Shown here piece by piece: positions 47,601 through 53,499 of a DNA stretch of 64,000 nt. The notes under the pieces are model-generated. The model was given only the letters and a program-made list of their open reading frames with translations, was not told where the DNA came from and searched no databases. Numbering within the stretch: position 1 is the first letter of the stretch; each line of letters starts with the position of its first letter. Source of the DNA: Patiria pectinifera (lineage: Eukaryota; Echinodermata; Asteroidea; Valvatida; Asterinidae); NCBI GenBank assembly GCA_029964075.1, contig CM057140.1, positions 7,086,643 through 7,150,642 of the forward strand. Direction: 5' to 3'. The position numbers were made by a program, and so were the translations under genes.

Positions 47601-49686
47601 GCCCCATCCCCACTTCGCCCCATCCCCACTTCGCCCCATCCCCACTTCGCCCCATCCCCACTTCGCCCCAGATGTAAAAAGTAAAAAAAAAATCTCATCT
47701 ATTTTATTGGCTTAAAAACAATTCCAACTAACCAACGGAAAGAATTTTTTTTTTGGCCTAAAAGATCCAACTTTGTTCCCAACCCGGCTATATCAACCCG
47801 TCTCCCACTTATCTGAGAACGACAATACCTTCTTTGACATCCTAATTTCACTCGTGGAGGAACCAATCTACATGGGGCGAAGTGGGGATGGGGCGAAGTG
47901 GGGATGGGGCGAAGTGGGGATGGGGCGAAGTGGGGATGGGGCGATGTGGGGTTGGGGCGAAGTGGGGATGGGGCGAAGTGGTTAGGGGCGAAGTGACATG
48001 GGGCGATGTGGAAATGGGGCAAAGCGTCCGACACCCTTGTCAATATATTTACGTTCGATAGTTCATAAAAAAAAATTGTGGAAAATTCAGGTCGTTCGCA
48101 CCATATGCACAACGCTAGTCAAGAAGGGGAGCTGGCCAAAACTCCGAAGTGTGTGATGCACTGTACATGTACATGTGTGGCCCGCGGCCAACGGGTCGAA
48201 CATTTCGGGAAACACACTGCATTGTATCACTCCAAATACGAGTAGTGCGATCTCAAAATGAACTCTTGAACACGGAAAATACATACACAGACAAGCTAGA
48301 TCAAATCTGTGAATTAACTTGCAAAAATGTTCTTTCTCCATCGGTGTTTTTTGGCATTTTTACGATGTCGAATCCGACCAGTTGACAGAGCACGTGCCTG
48401 CGCCTGCATAGCCATGCTAGCGCTATCGATCGCATAGCCGTGCACAGACTAGTTACCGCATTTTCATCATTGGCCCCTGCGCGGCGCGGCGGGAACCAGT
48501 CGTCGCCGCATTGTGCTTATTACGCACGTGATTGATTCGATTATAGACAGCGAATTGCGAAGTAGTTGAATCGCGAAGCGAATTTGTAAAAATAACGGAG
48601 GTTTCTTTTGAAAAAATAGCGAATGTACGTAAGAAAACAATAAATACAAGCATTTTTTGATGCAAAAGGGTTGTTGAAAGGTATTTTGTGAAGACAAACA
48701 AGACAAAAGGTTTTTATTTTTATTTATTCAATTTTATTTTTTTATTTTTTTTTTTGGAATTGCCGAAAAATTTTTTAGGGTCGCAGCCTAAAAATAGGGT
48801 CGGTCGGGTAACCGGAAGCAGAACTTTTCTTTTTTTTGGCCTTACTATCGCCAGACCATGCCCAAATGTTAAAAAAGGCGATAAGTTGGGTCCAAGTTAC
48901 TCGGACTAGGACGTTTTTGTACTTTATTAGTGTTTTGTGCTGCAGGCAATTTTGCACTACGTGGAGCCTCATCAGCTCATAGTTCTAGGAGTACGCTATG
49001 CCCACGTGCTGTTATGACTGTGTGGATGGGAGTACCGGGTAAATCGATACTGCATATGTCGAAAAATAATAATCGACTCTTATGGTGCCGAAATTCGGGA
49101 CGTTTACTCTAGACTTTCTGTTTGATAATCAACTTACCAATCTAATGAAGCCGAATCCTTTAGTTTTATTCAGGAAAACCTCCGAAATTTCACCATACTT
49201 TGCGAATAGGCTTTTAAAATCTTCTTCAGTCGTGTCAGGGGTCAGATTTCCCACGAACAGCCGGCATCGCTGGGTGAACTTTTTTTCTGGTTTTCGGCTG
49301 GATGTTTCTACCATCACATCTCCGTCTTGTGTAGCTTGGTTGCTGTCGTCTCTTCGGTCGTGGTCCCGTTGATGATGACGTCTATCTCTGTCGCCTGAAG
49401 ACATGCTTGAAGAACTCCGCTCAGATGATTTGTTTAGTATATCTTGTTTGGATTCCTGATGTGCCCGGGAATCCTTAGGAACATCTTTGACACTGGGCTT
49501 CATTGTGTTCGGCTCCTGGGCTGCATCGCGACTTGGATTTGGATTGGCTCTGACACTTGACGGACTTGAAGATGAAGTACCACCCTGGTCTTTCTTTATT
49601 AGCGGTCGCTGTGGAGTATTCTTCCTGTTATCATAATTACTCCTTTGACCTCCCCTGTACGGACGATCATTTCGACCACGATTCAT
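20394..49686 (-). CDS. NONO-like: DBHS-family RNA-binding protein (NONO/PSPC1/SFPQ-like), complete gene, 9 coding exons
   Basis: Coding exons on the minus strand are 49686-49138, 39251-38950, 37811-37653, 36008-35875, 30674-30611, 30268-30094, 29677-29585, 25979-25788 and 20627-20394. Together they make 1902 nt, giving 633 residues plus TAG. Order of parts: Arg/Ser-rich tail (1-140), RRM1 (about 142-213; RNP2 LFVGNL, RNP1 GFGFIRL), RRM2 (about 217-290; RNP2 LKVKNI, with an RNP1 lacking the usual aromatics, as in the family), NOPS segment with EGLPEK-like and PGSFEYQW motifs (about 285-345), a long Arg/Glu/Gln coiled coil (about 338-445), then a Gln/Gly/Met-rich tail ending KRPRRY, like the KRRRY end of vertebrate NONO. 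DBHS proteins dimerise through NOPS and coiled coil and act in the nucleus in paraspeckles, transcription, splicing and RNA retention. Vertebrates have three paralogues; which is closest cannot be settled here, since invertebrates usually have one pre-duplication gene. All splice sites are GT-AG except one GC-AG. Confidence 0.95.
22125..23105. mobile_element. pogo/Tigger-like non-autonomous element in a DBHS intron
   Basis: Starts CAGTAAACTCCGGCTAA (22125) and ends as the inverse of CAGTAAACACCGGCTAA (23105), flanked by TA on both sides. This form of terminus and a TA target are typical of pogo/Tigger members of Tc1-mariner. The interior has an internal duplication at about 22402-22462. Overlapping open frames (up to 144 codons) lack DDE or CENP-B-like features. 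Confidence 0.7.
24208..24228. repeat. (TA)n microsatellite
   Basis: About ten TA units in the DBHS intron between coding exons 8 and 9. Confidence 0.8.
25788..25979 (-). CDS. NONO-like: DBHS gene coding exon 8: Gly/Gln/Met-rich tail
   Basis: Residues 493-556. It starts [18 protein letters not shown] after a good polypyrimidine tract and CACTAG, and ends [13 protein letters not shown] at a consensus donor TCG|GTAAGT. The (GGACAA)n codons form a short Gly-Gln repeat. Low-complexity tails of this kind support phase separation in DBHS proteins (family knowledge). Confidence 0.9.
26441..26917. mobile_element. MITE related to 5811-6327, central hairpin CCAACG...CGTTGG
   Basis: Ends AGCTACAGTCCATCATTTG and the inverse of AGATATAGTCCATCATTTG, next to TTAA on the left and TTAG on the right. 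In reverse orientation to 5811-6327 it shares the stretch around CCTGTGAAATT and TGCTGTGATTTT. Its palindrome (26599-26628) has 12-bp arms CCAACGGTGCGT and a 6-base loop. Confidence 0.65.
28158..28818. mobile_element. MITE with TIR GTCGATTTCACGAAAC
   Basis: The left terminus GTCGATTTCACGAAAC (28158-28173) is the inverse of the right terminus ending 28818 (GTCCGATTTCACAAAAC reversed). Subterminal AACGAGT words occur near both ends. It lies in the intron after the GC donor. No TSD was established. Confidence 0.6.
29585..29677 (-). CDS. NONO-like: DBHS gene coding exon 7: Gln-rich segment with GC donor
   Basis: Residues 462-492, from [16 protein letters not shown] to KTQLQQ. Ending at the only nearby GT (29580-29579, context GTGTAC) would leave one extra base and put the next exon out of frame, with a stop within a few codons. 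Ending at 29585 before GC (donor CAG|GCAGGT) keeps phase 0 and matches the GC-AG consensus at most positions. The GC donor is therefore preferred. Confidence 0.82.
30094..30268 (-). CDS. NONO-like: DBHS gene coding exon 6: distal coiled coil, Arg/Gln-rich
   Basis: Residues 403-461. It is very rich in Arg, Gln and Glu, with [20 protein letters not shown] followed by [12 protein letters not shown]. This corresponds to the end of the long polymerising helix in DBHS proteins. Acceptor CTCTTAG, donor AAT|GTAAGT, phase 0. Confidence 0.92.
30611..30674 (-). CDS. NONO-like: DBHS gene coding exon 5: coiled coil
   Basis: Residues 382-403, [20 protein letters not shown] followed by LR, matching the MRRQEELRRMEELHNQE part of vertebrate NONO. 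The exon is only 64 nt, with acceptor CTCTCAG and donor AAG|GTCAGT. Its frame fits only with phase 1 before and phase 2 after, which agrees with both neighbours. Confidence 0.92.
31442..31510. repeat. (CA)n-rich low-complexity tract
   Basis: CACACA runs interrupted by GTA and GCAC, in the DBHS intron between coding exons 4 and 5. Confidence 0.75.
33445..33483. promoter_or_regulatory. Three perfect CRE palindromes (TGACGTCA) in 39 bases
   Basis: TGACGTCA occurs at 33445, 33456 and 33476, with a fourth at 33166. This is the full CREB/ATF site. The sites sit in an intron and may belong to a repeat; two more copies lie at 40727 and 40864. Confidence 0.4.
33803..33885. repeat. 19-bp minisatellite, about 4.5 units
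   Basis: Tandem GGATTACCTACAGTGATGT with T/C and A/G variants, in the same DBHS intron. Confidence 0.8.
34480..35735. repeat. Tandem array of about 130-170-bp units with TGACCT half-sites
   Basis: Six to seven diverged units, each running through TATTGACCTTGACC, GTAACCCC, AATTCAATAGGCTT, CATGACAATCCATCAAG and GATGACAAGCATTTTTT. Unit junctions fall at about 34744, 34916, 35057, 35184, 35330, 35488 and 35636. Similar sequence is a known dispersed repeat type in marine animals. It ends in a CCCACA microsatellite and CTTCGGCTTCGCCGGGGCAT. Confidence 0.75.
35731..35799. repeat. (CCCACA)n microsatellite
   Basis: About ten CCCACA-like units closing the tandem array, about 75 bases from coding exon 4. 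Confidence 0.8.
35875..36008 (-). CDS. NONO-like: DBHS gene coding exon 4: NOPS end and start of the coiled coil
   Basis: Residues 337-382. It opens [17 protein letters not shown] and runs to EHQTMMMRQ, matching the RWKALIEMEK and EHQVMLMRQ stretches of vertebrate DBHS proteins. The acceptor is CAATCTAG. The donor CAAG|GTTAGA is somewhat weak. The exon sits beside a tandem repeat array that fills part of the next intron. Confidence 0.93.
36229..36330. repeat. Fragment of the element found complete at 58252-58824
   Basis: CCGGTAATCATTATCTTTAG and GACCCCGTTC, then GCTGACTAAATGAC, match the left end of the 58252-58824 element over about 100 bases. Confidence 0.6.
36387..36993. mobile_element. 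Two tandem copies of a small MITE (TIR ATCTTCAAGTAAACTTG) around a hairpin
   Basis: Copies at about 36387-36604 and 36758-36993 each start ATCTTCAAGTAAACT, share AATCCTCGATCCTGATTGGT, and end TTTGCTTGAAGATA. Between them, 36610-36750 is itself folded: GTTATCCCACTGGCG is inverse to CGCTCATCGTGGGATAAC. Confidence 0.6.
37653..37811 (-). CDS. NONO-like: DBHS gene coding exon 3: NOPS domain
   Basis: Residues 284-337. It contains [20 protein letters not shown] and [15 protein letters not shown], which follow the NOPS signature of the family closely. In DBHS dimers this segment packs on the partner's RRM2. It starts in phase 2 after TTTCAG and ends in phase 2 at CAG|GTAACT. Confidence 0.94.
38309..38385 (-). 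repeat. tRNA-like sequence (SINE head)
   Basis: On the minus strand TGGTCGAGTGGTAAG fits an A box and GTGGGTTCGAGTCTCAC a full T-arm (5-bp stem). The acceptor stem does not pair and the anticodon stem-loop is irregular, so this is a tRNA-derived repeat rather than a tRNA gene. Confidence 0.55.
38740..38935. repeat. Minisatellite of ATCCTGAATCCATCAAA-type units
   Basis: About five imperfect direct units and one inverted unit (GATTTTGATGGATTCAGG), just downstream of coding exon 2 in transcript order. Confidence 0.7.
38950..39251 (-). CDS. NONO-like: DBHS gene coding exon 2: end of RRM1 and most of RRM2
   Basis: Residues 184-284. It begins [15 protein letters not shown] right after the acceptor TACACAG and completes RRM1 (beta4 LRVRFA). 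RRM2 follows with LKVKNI and [11 protein letters not shown], a segment highly typical of DBHS proteins. It ends in phase 2 at the donor GTAAGT (38949-38944). Confidence 0.95.
40995..41273 (+). other. GC-richer segment with open frame, possibly a decayed coding fragment
   Basis: Within the first DBHS intron, on the opposite strand. An open frame reads [20 protein letters not shown] and [20 protein letters not shown], following ATTTCAG|ATGGCTCAGG and one in-frame TAG. It looks more protein-like than its surroundings but was not recognised; a retroelement remnant is possible. Confidence 0.25.
41285..41460. repeat. Simple tandem repeat GATTTGATTTGGAAAGTT
   Basis: Imperfect tandem units of GATTTGATTTGGA and related words. 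Source of a spurious 183-codon frame on the minus strand. Confidence 0.75.
42091..42200. mobile_element. Arm fragment of the foldback family found complete at 54463-55112
   Basis: GGGTCAGACAACTCGACC, CGTTGAGACAACTCGACCG and AAATGGAAAGACAA repeat, in order, the inverse of the right arm of 54463-55112, with fewer tandem units. No second arm was found nearby. Confidence 0.6.
42965..43240. repeat. Repeats of CGCATCCACGCATCCA within larger duplicated units
   Basis: Three copies of a block TTCATGCCCAC...CGCATCCGCGCATCCA (about 42970, 43038, 43193), each with internal 8-bp CGCATCCA steps. Confidence 0.7.
43391..43442. mobile_element. 52-bp micro-foldback with 8-bp TSD GTTCATAC
   Basis: The perfect 17-bp inverted ends CAAAGATCCTATAGCGC surround an 18-base centre. 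GTTCATAC lies directly on both sides (43383-43390, 43443-43450). CA...TG ends with an 8-bp TSD are the hAT pattern. Confidence 0.7.
43608..43742. repeat. Dispersed repeat, inverted relative to 53032-53165
   Basis: AGGAAAGGACTGGAAACTTG, TTTTAGCTGCGACAG and TAATACAATGCGCATGCGTC recur in reverse orientation at 53032-53165, roughly 85% alike by eye. Confidence 0.7.
44432..44916. mobile_element. hAT-like MITE with 8-bp TSD GTTCTAGC
   Basis: A 29-bp perfect TIR begins CACTGATCTCTATATAAAGA. GTTCTAGC stands at 44424-44431 and 44917-44924. An 8-bp TSD and CA-starting termini point to hAT. No transposase inside. Confidence 0.8.
44966..45180 (+). repeat. Dispersed repeat, copy of 8905-9125
   Basis: Same orientation as the first copy. 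It lies inside the larger inverted-repeat-bounded segment 43869-46758 and just right of a hAT-like insertion. Confidence 0.6.
46258..46332. repeat. 11-bp minisatellite TAGCGGTAGCG, about 6 units
   Basis: Perfect tandem units, followed by degenerate TAGCG words to about 46385. It makes the periodic chance protein on the minus strand. Confidence 0.85.
46759..47366. mobile_element. Partial second copy of the CATAGCTGCCAAC element
   Basis: Same orientation as 2973-3601 and clearly alignable, including the AT-rich ATAATAACAATAA block, GAGATGCATGCTATCGATGT and the block after CTGATGGGTCTCA. The right terminus is missing. Confidence 0.7.
47523..48036. mobile_element. Foldback element with minisatellite inverted arms, 8-bp TSD TTGTCAAT
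   Basis: TTGTCAAT at 47515-47522 and 48037-48044. The left end is GAATGTCGGACACTTCGCC; the right end, reversed, is GGGTGTCGGACGCTTTGCC. Each arm is a tandem array of a 17-bp unit (GGGGATGGGGCGAAGTG) in opposite orientation, around a centre of about 200 bases (47672-47872). This architecture matches FB/TU-type foldback elements. Confidence 0.8.
48770..48843. repeat. Solo terminus of the AGTTCTGCTTCCG family
   Basis: GTAACCGGAAGCAGAACTTT next to a T-run repeats the right arm of 10822-11035. Confidence 0.5.
49138..49686 (-). CDS. NONO-like: DBHS gene coding exon 1: basic N-tail and first part of RRM1
   Basis: Residues 1-183. The ATG at 49686-49684 begins [13 protein letters not shown] and is followed by a low-complexity tail rich in Ser, Arg, Asp and Gln. 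RRM1 starts at about residue 142 with the RNP2 hexamer LFVGNL and runs through RNP1 ending GFGFIRL. The exon stops exactly after this RNP1 at a consensus donor (G|GTAAGT, 49137-49132), phase 0. The next coding exon is about 9.9 kb away. Confidence 0.93.
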
Positions 49687-49775
49687 TCTGTGAAAAGTCG
49701 TGTAAAATGTGTTAAATTGGTAGACAATTTGTTATCAAAATTCAACAAAGTCCACCCGCGCTTTGTTGGACAAAC

Positions 49776-49784
49776 AAGATGGCG
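49776..49784 (-). promoter_or_regulatory. YY1-type site in the presumed DBHS promoter / 5' UTR
   Basis: AAGATGGCG (read as CGCCATCTT on the gene's strand) lies about 90 bases upstream of the start codon. This is the core of the YY1 consensus that often sits just downstream of the start site in housekeeping genes. A GC-rich run of CGG triplets follows further upstream, at about 49905-49935. Confidence 0.4.
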
Positions 49785-50265
49785 CGTGAGAGTCGAGGCG
49801 GCGCAGCTTCGCTGGTTCTCTCTCAAAGATCTCAGCCAGCGTCGTAAAGCTGCGATGGTATAAGCTAGCTATGTCAATCATGCCTGCCGCGTACCACTGA
49901 TATCCCGCGCACGCGGCGGCGGCGGCGCCGACGCAGCCTTGTCCCCAGTGCTTACTTTATTTCCAACCGCGTTTCCAATAGTAAACCCTGGATAGGAAAC
50001 TTTCTTCCTGTATCCTGATTGGATACCGCAATTGGCTAGTAATGGATTTATCGTGTACTTGGTGCTATATATTCACAACGTGCAGTACGTGTTTTCGCGA
50101 TCATTCGTCCACGCCTTCTCGAAAATACTAATTTCCTTTCCAAGTTGCTCATATTAATATGAAATATGATACTGCATGTTGTCTAGATAAGATCGTAACA
50201 GTTTGATTTCAAAAATCGTGTTTTCGTAACTCACGCCGTGCTCGCGCTGCTACGAATTGACTCTG

Positions 50266-50515
50266 TTTTTACCCCAGACACCGCATACAAAAACAAACGC
50301 TAATGTGTAACGCATATCCAGGCACCACACTGTTCCTCATTTGCATACGTGTGCAAAAATCTTGCACATATGCAAATGATCCAATACCAGGGTGAGGGAC
50401 ACTGATCTCTATGTAAAGATCAGTGTATTTACCCCAGACACTGCATACAAAAAAAACGATACACAGGCACCAGACTATTCCTCATTTGCATACGTTTTCA
50501 AAAGTCTTGCGCATG
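50266..50515. repeat. Direct duplication of about 100 bases with a TIR palindrome between
   Basis: TTTACCCCAGACACCGCATA...CATTTGCATACG occurs at about 50268 and about 50429. Between them lies CACTGATCTCTATG...AAAGATCAGTG (50400-50425), a minimal palindrome matching the 44432-44916 hAT termini. Confidence 0.6.
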
Positions 50516-50897
50516 TACATGGGCGCGTACTGCTCCACTCTCTGGGGACGAGGTTGGTCCAGAGGACAATGGAGGGACGGCCGGGGAACCGTACCGTCTA
50601 CATATATAAACCTTCACGAGGAGCGCATGCGCGCGCGTGCAGAAGTCTTTTGAAACGTGCGCATTTCATGCATTTGGCCGGCTGCGCAAATAATTGCTTG
50701 ACTGTTTGAGGCCCTGGGTTTCGTGCTTCGATTGGTAAGTTTTTACTTAGTTAAACTAGCAAGAAGAACTTAGTTTTCTAACACCATGTTTGTTTAATTA
50801 TAAATGTGATGCCATGGCCAGTATTACAGTAACTGGTAATAGCCTATTTTGAATGAAATAAATGAATTTGTGGCGAGAAACAATCATTTAAAGAACG

Positions 50898-51273
50898 CAG
50901 TGGCTATTGTTACGGCAGCCGTAACGCATTTCCCATTTTCTATCGTTACGGTAGACTGCAACTTTTATTAAAACATGACAAGAAAATATAAACTTAGAAG
51001 GAAAAAATTGAATTTGAACTTTATGAAATTCGGACTTTATTTCCCTTTTTAAAAAAATCCTCCAAAGCCTCAGGTTAGAAAAAGAAAAAAATTCGAGTGC
51101 AAAACTGAGACTCGAACCCACAACCTCGCGGTGCAAAATCCTACCCTCTACCGCCTGAGCTGTCGCACTGCTCGCTGCAAAGCGTGGAAACAAATAATTA
51201 TATACCTGCATGCGTATCAAAAAAGTATCGTAGAGGGCGCGAAACAACGACTGCCGTAACGATAGCCACTTCG
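50898..51273. mobile_element. 376-bp inverted-repeat element with an internal tRNA-like sequence, 11-bp TSD
   Basis: TTTAAAGAACG flanks both ends (50887-50897, 51274-51284). The termini share AGTGGCTAT, then T or C, then GTTACGGCAG as inverted repeats. On the minus strand around 51105-51180 is an A box (AGCTCAGGCGG), a T-arm (GTGGGTTCGAGTCTCAG) and a 7-bp acceptor-like pairing, but a poor anticodon arm. Confidence 0.65.
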
Positions 51274-51465
51274 TTTAAAGAACGTATTTTTCCACCCATG
51301 TTTTCGCGAGCTGTGGATATTTCACCGTGAACCGGTCCCGGATTGTTTTCAGTATTGTACCGGCATGGCACTGAACATGCGCAGTGACTATTTTTTTTCG
51401 GATTTTGAAATTTGTATTGGAAAGATTCCCATTCCATATCTGGCCATCACTAGTTGATGTACTCC

Positions 51466-52035
51466 TAGGCCTAGCCCCACTACTCCACGAGTGTGGCCGC
51501 GGTATGCTGCGCTGAACCTCTGGCCACACACCGTGGTCCGTGCACTACTGAGGACGTTTTCATAAAAATTGCAGGGAATTTCTTACATATGGTTGTATTC
51601 TACGATGTCCCATCTATCACTTCTGGGATGCTTAGGTGTAATGATGTTCAATTTTCCGAGATATTCTTGAATCTTTCTGGAGCCCATACATGCCATATGC
51701 ACTCGTGAAACGTCCGGTGATGGCAGCCATTTTGAATGTGACGAGATGACCTCAAGCTGTGACGTCGCGTTTATGCAAATTGCTTGTCGAGCGAGGGTGC
51801 GAGTTGCAAATGCGACGGCTGTTTACTGTGCCGTAGATCCTGAATAGAGATCAGTGCACGTGGCCCCCAGACGATAAATGCGTGGTACAGGAAACAGCCG
51901 TCGCATTTGCAACTCGCGCCCTCACTCGACAAGCAATTTGCATAAACGCGACGTCACAGCTTGAGGTCATCTCTTGTCACATTCAAAATGGCTGCCATCA
52001 CCGGACGTTTCGCTAGTGGGGCTATCCTAGGCCTA
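51466..52035. mobile_element. Large palindrome within an inverted repeat (intergenic)
   Basis: The outer arms contain CTAGGCCTAG and CCCCACTA. The inner arms of about 130 bases (51708-51838 and 51885-52013) share AAACGTCCGGTGATGGCAGC, GTGACGTCGCGTTTATGC and TTGCAAATGCGACGGCTGTT, around a spacer of about 45 bases. Confidence 0.7.
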
Positions 52036-52041
52036 GACCTA

Positions 52042-52617
52042 GCTTGAGTAACTCCAGCTGACATGCTCATAATTCATTCACATGTAACGCTGGAGACATA
52101 ACCTGTTCGTTAGAATGTGGTAGCAAGAGACCCTAAAAAAATGGCCTCTCAAAAATTGTCAATTTTCACCTCTAATATTAATAATCCTACTCCTAGAACT
52201 ATTTACATACCTCATACATTCAGCAGTCATTCACGAAGCCTAATGATCGACTTGAAACAGACCACAAAAAAAACAAATGCGAAAATTTTTGATGATTTCG
52301 ATGGCTTGTCCGTAAAAAAAACGCCAGTTCCAACGGCTGTCGTCCATTTTGTTTTGTTAATTATGTAAATGTATGCATCTCGTGATGACATCAAAAAAAT
52401 CTGCGTGCGCGATGTATGTGGGTACCACGCCGCTTTCAGGCGCCGCAAGTGAGTTCAACTTTGGTCTGGTGCGTTGTCGTGGAAAGCAAGACAATGAGAA
52501 TGCTTTCCTCGACAACGCACCAGACGAAAATTGAACTCACTTGCGGCGCCTGAAAGCGGTGTGGTACCCACATACATCGCGCACGCAGATTTTTTCAGCT
52601 GGAGTTACTCAAGCTAA
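52042..52617. mobile_element. Inverted-repeat element with inner palindrome, TIR AGCTTGAGTAACTCCAGCTG
   Basis: The terminus AGCTTGAGTAACTCCAGCTG at 52042 is inverted at 52598-52617. Inside, 52394-52485 and 52500-52592 are near-perfect inverted arms (GCGTGCGCGATGTATGTGGG; TTTCAGGCGCCGCAAGTGAG). A further terminus copy lies at 60057. Confidence 0.7.
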
Positions 52618-52626
52618 TGTAGATCC

Positions 52627-52676
52627 TACTCCTAGAAGTATGATGATGCTCCGCGGAGCATCATAGTTCTAGGAGT
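52627..52676. mobile_element. TIR-only micro-palindrome of the CTCCTAGAACTATGATGCTCC family
   Basis: TACTCCTAGAAGTATGATGA and its inverse ending TTCTAGGAGTA meet at CCGCGG. The same arm begins and ends the larger 58118-59308 element. ATGTAGATCC and ATGTAGACCC flank it. Confidence 0.5.
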
Positions 52677-53031
52677 ATGTAGACCCATGAACGTGGCTTG
52701 TTGTAAACGCTCTTGTACTATTTCGAACCTAGCGAAATCGTCCTTCCGTGACAAAAACTGAACACAACTTTACCGTGTGATAGTACTCACATGTATCAAT
52801 GACAATATTATAATAATCAAGCTTTCTTGGAGTTACATGTTGAAATCTGCTTTTATGCCAAATCTTGCATTTGAACGAAATTCGAGGTAAATTCTGGCCC
52901 AGGAATTCCCAAGATCTCGACGTCCTGCAACCTCCTCCTGATGCATGTGATTTATTGGACTCCACCAACCTCATCCCTAGTGCTTACTTTATTTCCAAAC
53001 TCATTTCCATTATACGAAGCAGGAAGTGGAG

Positions 53032-53165
53032 ACGAGGTTGGACTTTCCCCAACTGACGCATGCGCATTGTATTATACCGGCTTATTTCGTATGATTCGAC
53101 CGCTGTTTCCTGTCGCAGCTAAAATAGACATTGTTTTAGACAAGTTTCCAGTCCTTTCCTCTCTC
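53032..53165. repeat. Dispersed repeat, inverted copy of 43608-43742
   Basis: Carries CCCCAACTGACGCATGCGCA, TTTTAGAC and GTCGCAGCTAAAATAGACAT in the opposite orientation to the partner. It lies just upstream of the Cys-rich gene. Confidence 0.7.
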
Positions 53166-53499
53166 ACCGTACGCAGGCGCACTGCTAGTCCGTGGGACGA
53201 GGCCTTTTTTTCGCTCGTTACGCGATCTGGTTTTCCGAATTTTTTCTAATATTTCTCATTCCATTGATCAAAAATAGAAAGCGCTAACAAACCACGTTCC
53301 CGCATTCGTGGGTGGTTTGGGACTTCACAAATGAATTTTAATTAACATCAAATTCGAGGTTACAGCCAAAAAATCGTTAGACAAAATAACGCCCGAGAGA
53401 GGATAAAAATCAACCAATAACGTGCAAGGTTTGTGTTGTGTCGCCAAAGAACCAATCAAATTGCACGTTCTATATACGTCGACAAGAGGCGAGTCCAAC

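Noticed and set aside
47699..48112. 137-codon open frame
   Set aside because: The middle is the repeated [13 protein letters not shown] translation of the 17-bp minisatellite.
51105..51180. Functional tRNA gene
   Set aside because: A and B boxes and acceptor pairing are present, but the anticodon arm does not fold and two extra bases separate the T-arm from the acceptor; treated as part of a mobile element.
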